Positions 56,027-64,000 of a DNA stretch of 64,000 bases are shown piece by piece. Below the pieces are notes generated by a model, which did no database searches, was not told the origin of the DNA, and saw nothing but the letters and a program-made list of their open reading frames with translations. The stretch comes from Acetobacteraceae bacterium H6797 (GTDB lineage: Bacteria > Pseudomonadota > Alphaproteobacteria > Acetobacterales > Acetobacteraceae). The stretch lies in the NCBI GenBank assembly GCA_015223225.1, contig JADFCQ010000003.1, forward strand, positions 496,001 through 560,000, in the 5' to 3' direction. How positions within the stretch are numbered: the first letter of the stretch is position 1; each line of letters starts with the position of its first letter. Made by a program: the position numbers and the translations under genes.

Positions 56027-57166
56027 TCAGCCGGTGGCGCCGACGCCCGCTTCCTGCCGCGCCAGCCAGTTATGCACGGCCTGGGTGAGCGCCGTGCAGA
56101 CCTTGGCCCGGTGGCCCGGCTGCTTCAGCAGCGCCTCGTCGGTCGCATCGCTCAGGAAGCCCATCTCGACCAGCATGCTGGGGATATCCGGCGCCTTGAG
56201 CACGGCGAAGGCCGCCTCGCGATGGGTATTGGGCAGCAAGCGCACCGACTGGCCGAGCGAATTCACCGCCAGGCTCGCGAGCCGCGCCGAGCCCTGCCGG
56301 GTCTCCTGCCGCACGAGGCTGATGAGGATGCGCTGCACTTCCGGGCTCGCCTCGGGGATGTTCAGCCCGCCCTTGCGGTCGGCATCGTTCTCGCGCCGGG
56401 CGAGGGCGGCCGAGAGCGCGTCCGAGGCGCGGTCGTTGAGCGTATAGACGCTCGCGCCGCGCGCGCCGGGGGCGCTATCGGCATGGAGCGAGATGAAGAG
56501 GGCCGCCTGGCGCTTGCGGGCGAAATCCACCCGCCCGTCGAGGGGCACGAAAAAGTCCCGCCCGCGCGTCATAGCGACGCGACAACGCCCGCCCGCCTCC
56601 AGCTGCCGCTTCAGTTCCAGCCCAGCGGCGAGGGTGATGCGCTTCTCATAGGTGCCGGTCTTGCCGATCGTGCCCGGATCCTTCCCGCCATGGCCGGGGT
56701 CCAGCACCACGAGCGGCAGGCTGCGCGGGCCGCCCGTGGGCGCGCCGCTGGCCGCGATGGTCTTGTCCTCGCCCGCGAAGGCGGCGAAGGCGGCGGGCGT
56801 GCCGGGGGCGAATTCGATGGTGAGCTGGCCGGCCGATTGCGTCGCACGCGGCTGGGCGATGGCGCGGGCCAGGTCGAAGACCATCAGCTTCTGCCGCGCG
56901 AGCCAGCGCATGCCGCGCACCATGCCCTTGCCGTTCTGCCGCGCCGGGCCGGCCCAGCCGTCGGGCAGGCTCAGCAGCAGCCGATTGGGCCCCGTGCGGG
57001 CGGAGAGGTGGAAGCGGCCCGAGCCGGGCACAGGGAGCCGCAGCCGCATATTGCCGCTGCGGAAGAGCGTCATGTCCACCTCGGTCGCGCGGGCCTCCGC
57101 CACGGCCGGCAGCAGCCCCGCCAGTCCGAGCAGAAGCATGCCGCGTCTGGAAAAGGGGGAATACAT
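56027..57166 (-). CDS. N-acetylmuramoyl-L-alanine amidase (AmiC-like)
   Basis: The 379-residue exported protein cleaves the amide bond between MurNAc and the stem peptide during cell separation. The signal peptide (about 1-27) includes RRGMLLLGLAGLLP. An AMIN-like beta domain is at about 28-130. The Amidase_3 catalytic domain has LDPGHGGKDPG (zinc His), TYEKRITL (zinc Glu), FISLHAD (zinc His) and VEMGFLS (catalytic Glu). Divergent from rne with a 680-bp gap. Confidence 0.92.
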   Translation of the reverse strand: MYSPFSRRGMLLLGLAGLLPAVAEARATEVDMTLFRSGNMRLRLPVPGSGRFHLSARTGPNRLLLSLPDGWAGPARQNGKGMVRGMRWLARQKLMVFDLARAIAQPRATQSAGQLTIEFAPGTPAAFAAFAGEDKTIAASGAPTGGPRSLPLVVLDPGHGGKDPGTIGKTGTYEKRITLAAGLELKRQLEAGGRCRVAMTRGRDFFVPLDGRVDFARKRQAALFISLHADSAPGARGASVYTLNDRASDALSAALARRENDADRKGGLNIPEASPEVQRILISLVRQETRQGSARLASLAVNSLGQSVRLLPNTHREAAFAVLKAPDIPSMLVEMGFLSDATDEALLKQPGHRAKVCTALTQAVHNWLARQEAGVGATG

Positions 57167-57846
57167 GCCGTTTCTTTGCTCCAGGCTGGAAGGCGCCGCG
57201 ATGAGTCGCGCGCATTTACCATGATTTTCCCGTCACTTGGCAATTTTTCCTTCTGTGACAGATCAGCTTGAGCCTGCAATGAACGGGGCCTTGTGGTTCA
57301 GGGAATCGGGCCCTATTGTGACTCGCCCTGGCAGTTGATCTCGCCGGTGGCGGTTTCGGGTGTCGCGAAGGCGCGCAACCGGGGCGGGCCTGGCGGTCGA
57401 AGCCTTGTTGCTTTGGCGTGTTCATCCCGTCGCCGTGGCCACGCTCTCGGCCCCTCTGGCATGGGTTCGGTCGCTCTGGGTTCTCCCGGGGCGGGACCTG
57501 GGTTCCGCCGGAGGCCCCTCGACCGCACCGTCGATATCGCCGTCGCGAGGCGCGGCATGGTGCCGCGATCCGCGACCTGTCGGTCGGTCCGCGTCCGTGC
57601 CGCTGGCGAAAGCCAGGCACGGGACCATCCAGGGCATAGCGCGGGGAGCCCACCAGGGCCGGCGAGCAGGGCAATGCGCCCGATCAGCCAGGCCCCCGAG
57701 AGATAGGACTGATCGTCGCCGCATGGCTGTGAGCCCTCGTGCCATCACCCAGCTGGACGCCGATATCGGATCGACCTCGGACCCGACCACCCCGTTTTGC
57801 GCCGGCGGCCGGCTTAGAGCCGCCCTGGCGCGGAGTATCGTCTCCG
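57167..57846. other. 680-bp leader region upstream of rne
   Basis: No convincing gene; frames such as 57293-57706 have no recognisable sequence. A possible sigma-70-like promoter is TTGTGG (57291-57296), 17 bp, TATTGT (57314-57319), which would give a leader of about 520 bases. Long structured rne leaders are used for autoregulation in enterobacteria, so such control is possible but not shown here. Confidence 0.35.
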
Positions 57847-60800
57847 ATGACCAAGAAGATGCTGATCGATGCATCGCACCCGGAAGAAACCCGGGTCGTG
57901 GTGCTGGACGGCAACCGCCTCGAGGATTTTGACCTCGAGACCCAGAACAAGCGCCCGCTGAAGGGCAATATCTACCTCGCCAAGGTGGTGCGGGTGGAGC
58001 CGAGCCTGCAGGCCGCCTTCGTCGAATACGGCGGCAACCGGCACGGCTTCCTCGCCTTCAGCGAAATCCATCCCGACTACTACCAGATCCCCGTCGCGGA
58101 CCGTCAGCGCCTGCTCGAGATGCAGGCCGCCGAAGCGCGCGATTACGACGATGAGGACGAGGACGCGCCTTCCGAGAAGGCCGTGAAGAATGTGGTCTCG
58201 GCGCTGGAACAGGCCGCCGATGCGCTGGATGCCAATGACCCGGAAGGGATCGAGGCCGCGCTGAACGCCGCTTTCGCCGCGACCCGCGAGGCCGATGAGG
58301 AGGCCGAGGCCTTCGCCGCCGCGCAGCTCCTGGCCGCCGCCGCCGAGCCGCCGCCGGAGACCGAGGGCTGCATCGCCGAGGAAGCCATCGCCCCGGCCGA
58401 GCCCGCCGCCCCGGTCGAGCCGGAGCCCGTCGCCGCCGCCGCCGTCGAGGCGCCCGCCTCGGTCGTGGACGAGGCGGCCGAGGAGGCCCCCGCGAAGCCG
58501 AAGCGCGCCACTCGCGCCAAGAAGGCCGCGCCTGCCGCTGAGCCCGCCGCCGAGGAAGCGCCGGCCAAGCCGAAGCGCGCGCCCCGCGCGAAGAAGGCCG
58601 CCGAGCCTGCGCCTGAAGCCGAGGCCGCCGAGGAGGCGCCCGCCAAGCCCAAGCGTGCGCCGCGCGCCAAGAAGACCGTCGCCATGTCGATGAGCGACGA
58701 GGTGGTGAGCGCCACCACGGAGCAGATCGACGCGCTGGAGCCGCCGCCGGAGACGCTGGGCGGCCGTGGCCGCGAAGAGCGCGACGACCGCGACGACGAG
58801 CGCCAGGCCCGCATCCCGCCGCGCTTCCTGCGTCACTACAAGATCCAGGAAGTGATCCGCCGCCGGCAGATCATGCTGGTCCAGGTCGTGAAGGAAGAGC
58901 GCGGCAACAAGGGCGCCGCGCTGACCACCTATATCTCGCTGGCCGGCCGCTTCTCCGTGCTGATGCCGAACAGCCCGCGTGGCGGCGGCGTCTCGCGCAA
59001 GATCACCTCGGTGAACGATCGCAAGCGCCTTCGCGAGGTGATCGACGAGCTGAACCTGCCGAACGGCATGAGCCTGATCGTCCGCACCGCGGGCGCGCAG
59101 CGGCCGAAGCCCGAGATCCGCCGCGACTGCGAATATCTCCTGCGCCTGTGGGACGACATTCGCGAGCGCACCATGGAATCCACCGCGCCCGCGCTGGTCT
59201 ATGAAGAAGCCGATCTCATCAAGCGCTCGATCCGCGACGTCTACGGCCGCGATGTCGAGGAGATCCAGATCGAGGGCGACGAGGCCTGGCAGCATGCGCG
59301 CGACTTCATGCGCATGCTCATGCCGCAGCATGAGAAGAAGATCCGCCTCTATCGCGACAATGCCCAGCCGCTCTTCGCGCGCTACGGTGTCGAGGCGCAG
59401 CTCGATGCGATGATGTCGCCGGTCGTGCAGCTGAAGTCCGGCGGCTATATCGTCATCAACCAGACGGAAGCGCTGGTCGCCATCGACGTGAACTCGGGCC
59501 GCGCGACGCGCGATCGCCATATCGAGGACACGGCGCTGCGCACCAATTGCGAGGCCGCGGACGAGATCGCCCGCCAGCTTCGCCTGCGCGACATGGCCGG
59601 CCTGATCGTCATCGACTTCATCGACATGGAATCGTCGAAGAACGATGCCCAGGTCGAGCGCCGCCTGAAGGAAGCGCTGAAGGACGACCGCGCGCGCATC
59701 CAGGTGGGCCGCATCAGCCATTTCGGCCTGCTCGAGATGAGCCGTCAGCGGCTTCGCCCGAGCGTGACCGAGCACTCCTTCATGACCTGCCCGCATTGCC
59801 AGGGCCGCGGCATCGTCCGCTCGCCAGACTCGGCGGCGCTGCAGGTCATCCGCGCGATCGAGGAGGAGGGCGCCCGCCGCCGCGCTTCCGAGATCACGGT
59901 GCATGTCGCGCATGACCTGGCGCTGCATATCCTCAACCGCAAGCGCGAGCGCCTGCAGGCCATCGAGGCCCGCTACGGCCTGGCCGTGATCTTCGAGCCT
60001 TCCGAGGCGATGAGCGGTGCGGCCTTCCGCATCGAGAAGACCAAGGCCCGCGTGCAGGGCGAGGAGCCCGCGCCGTCCAACGCGCTGCGCATGAGCTACG
60101 AGCCCGAAGCCGAGGAAGCGCCGCGCGCCGCCCGCCCGATGCTCGAAGCCGAGGCCGTGGAAGCGCCGGAAGGCGAGGCCAAGGCCGAGCGCCGCCCCGA
60201 GGCGAATGGCAATGGTGAGGGCGAGGGCGAGAATGGCGAAGGCCGCCGCCGCCGCCGCCGCCGTCGCCGCCGTGGTGGCCGCCGCGAGGATGGCACGCCG
60301 CAGGCCGGTGCCGAGGGCGTCGAGGGTGACGAGGGCGATGCCGAAGGCGAGGACGAGGGTGAGGAAGCGCCTGCCGGCGTGACCGAAGCCGAGGCGGCGT
60401 CGGAAGCGGCACCCGCCCCGCAGGAGACGGCCGAGCCGGTGGAGGAAATCCCCGCCGGTGCGCCGAGCGCCGAAAGCGAGGCCGCGCTCTATCGTCGCAA
60501 CCGCGATCGCCGCAATCAGCGCGGCCGTGGCGGCCGCTTCGATGGCGAGCAGGTTGCCCGCGAGCCCAGGGAACTCCGCGAGCAGCGCCCGCCCCAGGCG
60601 CCGCGCCAGCCGGCGCCGCGCTATGCCGGCCCGACGCCCGCCGACCCCTTCGCGGGCACGCTGGACGACATTTTCGACGCCATGGCCAAGGCCGAGGAAG
60701 CCGCCGAGGAGGCCGCGCGCCGTCCTGCTGCGCCGGTTGCCGCTGCCCCGGTTCAGGCCCCCGTCGAGCCTGTCGCCCCGGCGCAGCCCGCGGCTGTGGT

Positions 60801-61011
60801 GGAGCCGGTGGTGATCGAGCCCGTCAAGGTCGAGCCCATCGTCGCTGAAGCCCCTGCCGAAACGCCCGCCCCGGAGGCTCCGGCCCCCGAGGCCGCGCCC
60901 GAGCCGGAGCCCGCTGCCAGCGAGCCGGTGGCCGGCCCCGTGGTGCAGCCGAAGGTGATCGGCGAAGGCAATGGCGAGGCACCCGCCCGCCGTGGCTGGT
61001 GGCGCCGCTGA
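57847..61011 (+). CDS. rne: Ribonuclease E/G with a large insertion in the S1 domain
   Basis: The 1054-residue endoribonuclease from ATG 57847 matures rRNA and degrades mRNA. The S1 domain starts NIYLAKVVRVEPSLQAAFVEYG (about 41-62), then an insertion (about 95-325) rich in Glu/Ala with three repeats of EEAPAKPKRAxRAKK, then resumes at HYKIQEVIRRRQIMLVQVVKEE. The DNase I-like catalytic Asp residues are in VAIDVNSG and VIDFIDM. CPHCQGRG is the zinc-link. The C-terminal 360 residues are acidic/Pro-Ala-rich with a run of Arg (60243-60280) for RNA or degradosome binding. Confidence 0.93.
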   Translation: MTKKMLIDASHPEETRVVVLDGNRLEDFDLETQNKRPLKGNIYLAKVVRVEPSLQAAFVEYGGNRHGFLAFSEIHPDYYQIPVADRQRLLEMQAAEARDYDDEDEDAPSEKAVKNVVSALEQAADALDANDPEGIEAALNAAFAATREADEEAEAFAAAQLLAAAAEPPPETEGCIAEEAIAPAEPAAPVEPEPVAAAAVEAPASVVDEAAEEAPAKPKRATRAKKAAPAAEPAAEEAPAKPKRAPRAKKAAEPAPEAEAAEEAPAKPKRAPRAKKTVAMSMSDEVVSATTEQIDALEPPPETLGGRGREERDDRDDERQARIPPRFLRHYKIQEVIRRRQIMLVQVVKEERGNKGAALTTYISLAGRFSVLMPNSPRGGGVSRKITSVNDRKRLREVIDELNLPNGMSLIVRTAGAQRPKPEIRRDCEYLLRLWDDIRERTMESTAPALVYEEADLIKRSIRDVYGRDVEEIQIEGDEAWQHARDFMRMLMPQHEKKIRLYRDNAQPLFARYGVEAQLDAMMSPVVQLKSGGYIVINQTEALVAIDVNSGRATRDRHIEDTALRTNCEAADEIARQLRLRDMAGLIVIDFIDMESSKNDAQVERRLKEALKDDRARIQVGRISHFGLLEMSRQRLRPSVTEHSFMTCPHCQGRGIVRSPDSAALQVIRAIEEEGARRRASEITVHVAHDLALHILNRKRERLQAIEARYGLAVIFEPSEAMSGAAFRIEKTKARVQGEEPAPSNALRMSYEPEAEEAPRAARPMLEAEAVEAPEGEAKAERRPEANGNGEGEGENGEGRRRRRRRRRRGGRREDGTPQAGAEGVEGDEGDAEGEDEGEEAPAGVTEAEAASEAAPAPQETAEPVEEIPAGAPSAESEAALYRRNRDRRNQRGRGGRFDGEQVAREPRELREQRPPQAPRQPAPRYAGPTPADPFAGTLDDIFDAMAKAEEAAEEAARRPAAPVAAAPVQAPVEPVAPAQPAAVVEPVVIEPVKVEPIVAEAPAETPAPEAPAPEAAPEPEPAASEPVAGPVVQPKVIGEGNGEAPARRGWWRR

Positions 61012-61041
61012 GGCGCCAGGGCCTCCCAGGCTGAGATGACG

Positions 61042-61070
61042 AACACCCGGCCCCGCAAGGGCCGGGTGTT
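61042..61070. terminator. Rho-independent-type hairpin after rne
   Basis: A 12-bp perfect stem, AACACCCGGCCC with GGGCCGGGTGTT, closes a five-base loop CGCAA, followed by CGCGTTTT. It lies between the ends of rne (plus) and the convergent acetyltransferase gene (minus) and can serve both. Confidence 0.85.
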
Positions 61071-61077
61071 CGCGTTT

Positions 61078-61650
61078 TCAGGCCGCGCCGTTCAGCCAGT
61101 CGCGCCGGGTTAGCGCATAGAGCAGGTGGCGCCGCATCTTGTGCCCCAGCGGCAGGCGCGGATGCTCGAAATGCCCCTCCCGCCGCATGCCCAGCCGCTC
61201 CATCAGCCCCCAGGAGCGGAGATTTTCGGGGATGGTGAAGGCGACGATCTCCTCCATCCCCAGCGGCCCGAAACCTCCGGACAGCGCGGCCCTGGCGGCC
61301 TCCTCGGCGAAGCCCTGGCGCTGATGCGCCTGCCCCAGGCGCCAGCCGATCTCGACCACGGGATGGCGCCGATGGTCCCAGGGCAGGGTCTCCCAGGGGA
61401 TCTGGGCGAGGCCGCAAAGCCCGGCCAATGCGCCGCTATCCCGCCGCTCCACGGCCCAGAAGCCCCAGCCGAGCCGATCGAAATGGGCCATGATCCGGTC
61501 CATGAACCCGTCGGATTCCTCGCGGCTCAGCGGCTGCGGGAAATGCTCCATCACGGCCGGGTCCGCATTCATCGCGGCGAAGGCCGGGCGGTCCGCCTCG
61601 CGCCAGGGGCGGAGGATTAGGCGCGGGGTCTCGAGCGTCAGCATCTCCAT
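61078..61650 (-). CDS. GNAT-family N-acetyltransferase (RimJ-like)
   Basis: The 190-residue acetyl-CoA-dependent transferase from ATG 61650 has GAGAGG upstream. The start LETPRLILRPWREADRPAFAAMNADP is typical of the RimJ/RimL group (Acetyltransf_3). EIGWRLGQAHQRQGFAEEAARA holds the acetyl-CoA pyrophosphate loop (R/Q-x-x-G-x-A). It faces rne tail to tail. Substrate, a small molecule or protein N-terminus, is not evident. Confidence 0.88.
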   Translation of the reverse strand: MEMLTLETPRLILRPWREADRPAFAAMNADPAVMEHFPQPLSREESDGFMDRIMAHFDRLGWGFWAVERRDSGALAGLCGLAQIPWETLPWDHRRHPVVEIGWRLGQAHQRQGFAEEAARAALSGGFGPLGMEEIVAFTIPENLRSWGLMERLGMRREGHFEHPRLPLGHKMRRHLLYALTRRDWLNGAA

Positions 61651-61871
61651 CCGGAACCTCTCCTCTCCGCGCGAGCGCCGGGGCCGTGGCGGGACCATGC
61701 GTGCCGTCTCCAGGGAAGCCACCCAGATCGGCAAGCTGGGCCATCTCAGGGCAGCCGCTAATCCACCGCGCGTCAATATCGCGCCAATATTGAACCGCCC
61801 CGCTGACCGACTGGTCTTCGCACCCGCGCCATTGCGGCCTAGGTTGGGGCAAAAGCGATGGAGGAGACGCT

Positions 61872-62705
61872 ATGCCCACGCTCAGCCTGGAGGCCCTGGC
61901 CGCCTCGGTGCCCGATGGCGCCATGCTCGCCCTGCCGCCCGATAATTCGCTGCCTTCGGTCGCGCTGGCCAAGGCGCTGATCCGGCGCGGCGCCAAGGGG
62001 CTGCGGCTGGTGGGCGTGCCCGTCTCCGGCTTCGCCACCGAAATCCTGATCGGCGCCGGCTGCGTCACGGATTTGCAGACCAGCGCCTGCTCGCTGGGCG
62101 AGGCGGGTTTCGCGCCGCGCTTCACCGCCGCCGTGCGCGAAGGCCGCATCACGCTGCGCGATGCCACCTGCCCCGCGATGCACACCATGCTCCAGGCCGC
62201 CGAGAAGGGCGTGCCCTTCATCCCGCTGCGGGGCTTGATCGGCAGCGACGTGCTGGCGCACCGGCCGGACTGGAAAGTCATGCCCAATCCCTTCGCCGCC
62301 GAGGGAGAGGATCCGATCGTGCTGCTGCCGGCGCTGCAGCCCGATATCGCCGCCTTCCACGCCGTGATGGCCGATAGCGAGGGCAATGTCTGGCTCGGCC
62401 GCCGCCGCGAATGCGCGACCATCGCCCATGCCAGTCGCCGCACCATCGTCACCGTCGAGCGCGTGGTGGAGGGCAATTTCCTGGAGGATGAGCGCCTGGC
62501 CCCCGGCACCATCAGCGCGACCTATGTGGATGACGTCGCCATCGCCGAGCGCGGCGCGCATCCGGTGGCGCTGCTCGACCAATATGGCGCCGACCCTGCC
62601 TATGTCGCCGAATACGCCCGCATGGCCAGGTCCGAGGCGGGCTTCAAGGAGTGGCTCCATCGCGAAGTCTTCGCCCAAGGCGCCGCCGCGAGTGCCGCCG
62701 CATGA
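61872..62705 (+). CDS. CoA-transferase family I, subunit A
   Basis: The 277-residue protein has the class I CoA-transferase alpha fold (glutaconate CoA-transferase subunit A type): GAMLALPPDNSLPSVALAKALIRRGAKGL near the N-terminus, VGVPVSGF and LALPPD. Later segments are KVMPNPFAAEGEDPIVLLPALQPDIAAFHAVMAD and GNVWLGRRRECATIAHASR. Its TGA overlaps the ATG of subunit B, so they form a complex. The acceptor substrate is unknown. Confidence 0.85.
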   Translation: MPTLSLEALAASVPDGAMLALPPDNSLPSVALAKALIRRGAKGLRLVGVPVSGFATEILIGAGCVTDLQTSACSLGEAGFAPRFTAAVREGRITLRDATCPAMHTMLQAAEKGVPFIPLRGLIGSDVLAHRPDWKVMPNPFAAEGEDPIVLLPALQPDIAAFHAVMADSEGNVWLGRRRECATIAHASRRTIVTVERVVEGNFLEDERLAPGTISATYVDDVAIAERGAHPVALLDQYGADPAYVAEYARMARSEAGFKEWLHREVFAQGAAASAAA

Positions 62706-63454
62706 GCCCCGCCAAGCATGAGGAAATGCTGGCCAGCGCCGTCGCCCGGCTGATCCTGGACCCTTCGGCCCCGCCCGTGCGGCATATCGCGGCGGGTGCT
62801 GCCTCGCCGATTCCGGCCGCGGCCTGCTGGCTGGTGAAGAAAATGGGCCATCCCGTGCGGCTCTCGCTGCTGCACAAGCCCAATGGCAATCCCTTCACCG
62901 AGGGCACGCGCGAGCTCTTCGACCTGACCGGGCAGGGGCGGCTCGACCTCTTCTTCCTCGGCGGCGGTCAGATCGACGGCCAGGCGAATATCAATCTCAT
63001 CGGCACCGGCGAATGGCCGGGGCTGGAGGCGCGCTTCCCGGGCAGTTTCGGCAGTGCCTATATGTATTTCATGACGCCCCGCACCATCCTCTTCCGCGAG
63101 GAGCATTCGCCCCGGGTGCTGGTGCCGCGCGTGGACAATATCTCCGCCCCCGGCCTCTCGCCCCCCGGCGTCTTCCGGCGCGGCACGGCCCAGGCGCTGG
63201 TCACGGGCAAGGCCATCTTCCGCTTCGACCCGGCGCGCGGCCGCTTCACGCTCGAAAGCGCCCATGCGGGCGAAACGGCGGCCAGCATCCGCGAGGCGAC
63301 CGGCTTCGATTACGACGAACCGGCCGAGCTTCCCCAAACGCCCCCGCCGAGCGAGGCCGAACTCGCCTTGCTCCGCGGCCCGGTCTGCGACGAAATGTTC
63401 GAGACCTATCCTGACTTCTGCGCGCGTATCTTCGAGAGGAAACTAGCGGCATGA
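62702..63454 (+). CDS. CoA-transferase family I, subunit B
   Basis: The 250-residue partner of the preceding gene from ATG 62702 (overlapping ATGA) has ASAVARLILDP, FFLGGGQIDGQANINLIGTG (subunit B glycine-rich part), PRVLVPRVDNISAPGL and VTGKAIFRFDPARGRFTLESAH. No clear catalytic Glu motif (usually SENG) is seen. Its stop overlaps the start of the class III transferase gene. Function as an ipdAB-like or acyl-CoA hydrolase/transferase subunit is possible. Confidence 0.82.
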   Translation: MSPAKHEEMLASAVARLILDPSAPPVRHIAAGAASPIPAAACWLVKKMGHPVRLSLLHKPNGNPFTEGTRELFDLTGQGRLDLFFLGGGQIDGQANINLIGTGEWPGLEARFPGSFGSAYMYFMTPRTILFREEHSPRVLVPRVDNISAPGLSPPGVFRRGTAQALVTGKAIFRFDPARGRFTLESAHAGETAASIREATGFDYDEPAELPQTPPPSEAELALLRGPVCDEMFETYPDFCARIFERKLAA

Positions 63455-64000
63455 ATGATGCCATTCCGCAGGCTGAAACCGCTTCTGACACCGTCGGCCT
63501 CGCCAAGTCCGCCGGCGCTCTCGCGGGGCTGAAGGTCATCGACCTCACCCGCGTGCTGGGTGGCCCCTATTGCACCATGATCCTCTCCGACCACGGCGCC
63601 GAGGTGATCAAGATCGAGCCGCCGCAGGGCGACGAAGTGCGCGAATGGGGCCCTCCCTTCCTGGAGCAGACCGACGGCAACAAGGCCGCCAGCTACTATC
63701 TCGGCGTGAACCGCAACAAGCAGTCCCTGGCGCTCGACCTGTCGAAGCCCGAGGGCCGCGCGGTGCTGATGCGCCTGCTCGAAGGCGCCGATGTGCTCAT
63801 CGAGAATTACAAGCCGGGCTCCATGGAGAAATGGGGCATGGGCTATGACACGCTGTCGGAGAAATTCCCCCGGCTGATCCATTGCCGCGTCTCGGGCTTC
63901 GGTGCCGATGGGCCGCTGGGCGCGCTGCCGGGCTATGACGCGATCATCCAGGCGATGGTCGGCCTGATGTCGATCAATGGCGACCCTTCCACGGGCCCGA
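63451..64000 (+). CDS. CaiB/BaiF (class III) CoA-transferase, N-terminal part (cut by window edge)
   Basis: 183 residues are visible and the frame is open at the right edge. ALAGLKVIDLTRVLGGPYCTMILSDHGAEVIKIEPPQGDEVREWGPPF is the class III CoA-transferase start, followed by SYYLGVNRNKQSLALDLSKPEG and DVLIENYKPGSMEKWG. Start overlaps the stop of the class I subunit B (ATGA), so all three are one operon, probably in acyl-CoA catabolism. The catalytic Asp region lies at or beyond the edge. Confidence 0.92.
   Translation, partial: MNDAIPQAETASDTVGLAKSAGALAGLKVIDLTRVLGGPYCTMILSDHGAEVIKIEPPQGDEVREWGPPFLEQTDGNKAASYYLGVNRNKQSLALDLSKPEGRAVLMRLLEGADVLIENYKPGSMEKWGMGYDTLSEKFPRLIHCRVSGFGADGPLGALPGYDAIIQAMVGLMSINGDPSTGP

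Noticed and set aside
57814..59928. 704-codon minus-strand frame antisense to rne
   Set aside because: Long antisense frames are expected in G+C-rich coding DNA; the sequence has no known domain, and the opposite strand is clearly rne.

Overview
The window joins two kinds of DNA. The right part (about 45.0-64.0 kb) looks like the chromosome of a G+C-rich alphaproteobacterium. Gene content (greB, a sulfate ABC transporter, flagellar fliQ-fliR-flhB and flgB-flgC-fliE, an RNase E with a huge S1 insertion, a DUF2125 protein, CoA-transferases) would fit the Acetobacteraceae, for example a Roseomonas-like bacterium. That assignment is an inference from gene content and composition only. The left part (1 to about 44.9 kb) is less G+C-rich by eye and is an integrative and conjugative element (ICE) or its remnant. 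Its left end lies outside the window. Its right end lies at an arginine tRNA locus, where an intact tRNA-Arg(CCG) (44556-44632) sits about 250 bp from a 5' half of a second tRNA-Arg(CCG) (44881-44924).

ICE backbone: the C-terminus of a CopG-like protein at the left edge, then trbB-C-D-E-J-K-L-F-G-I, a DUF2274 protein and a convergent, probably frameshifted LysR gene (12.35-22.86 kb). This is a complete mating-pair-formation operon. Relaxase, coupling protein and integrase are not in the window. About 12 kb of cargo lies between copG and trbB, and about 21 kb more follows the trb operon.

Cargo: both cargo blocks draw on one gene repertoire. It comprises four small cupins resembling (R)-hydroxynitrile lyases, two carboxymuconolactone-decarboxylase-like proteins plus a decayed third, three hydrolases with a Cys nucleophile (GxCxG), two NmrA-like reductases, two aldo/keto reductases plus a relic of a third, two zinc alcohol dehydrogenases, four classical SDRs, and four LysR regulators besides the backbone one. 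Many are exported. Five intergenic regions share a promoter-like element with TTAG-N3-CTAA at its core. In two of them it lies at the same distance upstream of a LysR gene. In another the LysR gene appears to have been lost. The left block also encodes a putative extracytoplasmic flavin/heme redox set: an exported FMN-binding protein, ApbE flavin transferase, a DUF4405 membrane protein and a cytochrome P460. The middle block has a PQQ-type sugar dehydrogenase and an amidohydrolase. The most economical reading is a mobile, repeatedly duplicated detoxification or catabolic island for reactive carbonyl, quinone or ester compounds. The substrate is unknown.

Chromosomal part: greB; sulfate-binding protein-cysT-cysW-cysA; the flagellar block; a Gfo/Idh/MocA oxidoreductase; a DUF2125 protein; a chaC gene broken at a G10 tract; an N-acetylmuramoyl-L-alanine amidase; rne behind a long leader; a GNAT acetyltransferase; and a three-gene CoA-transferase operon cut by the right edge.
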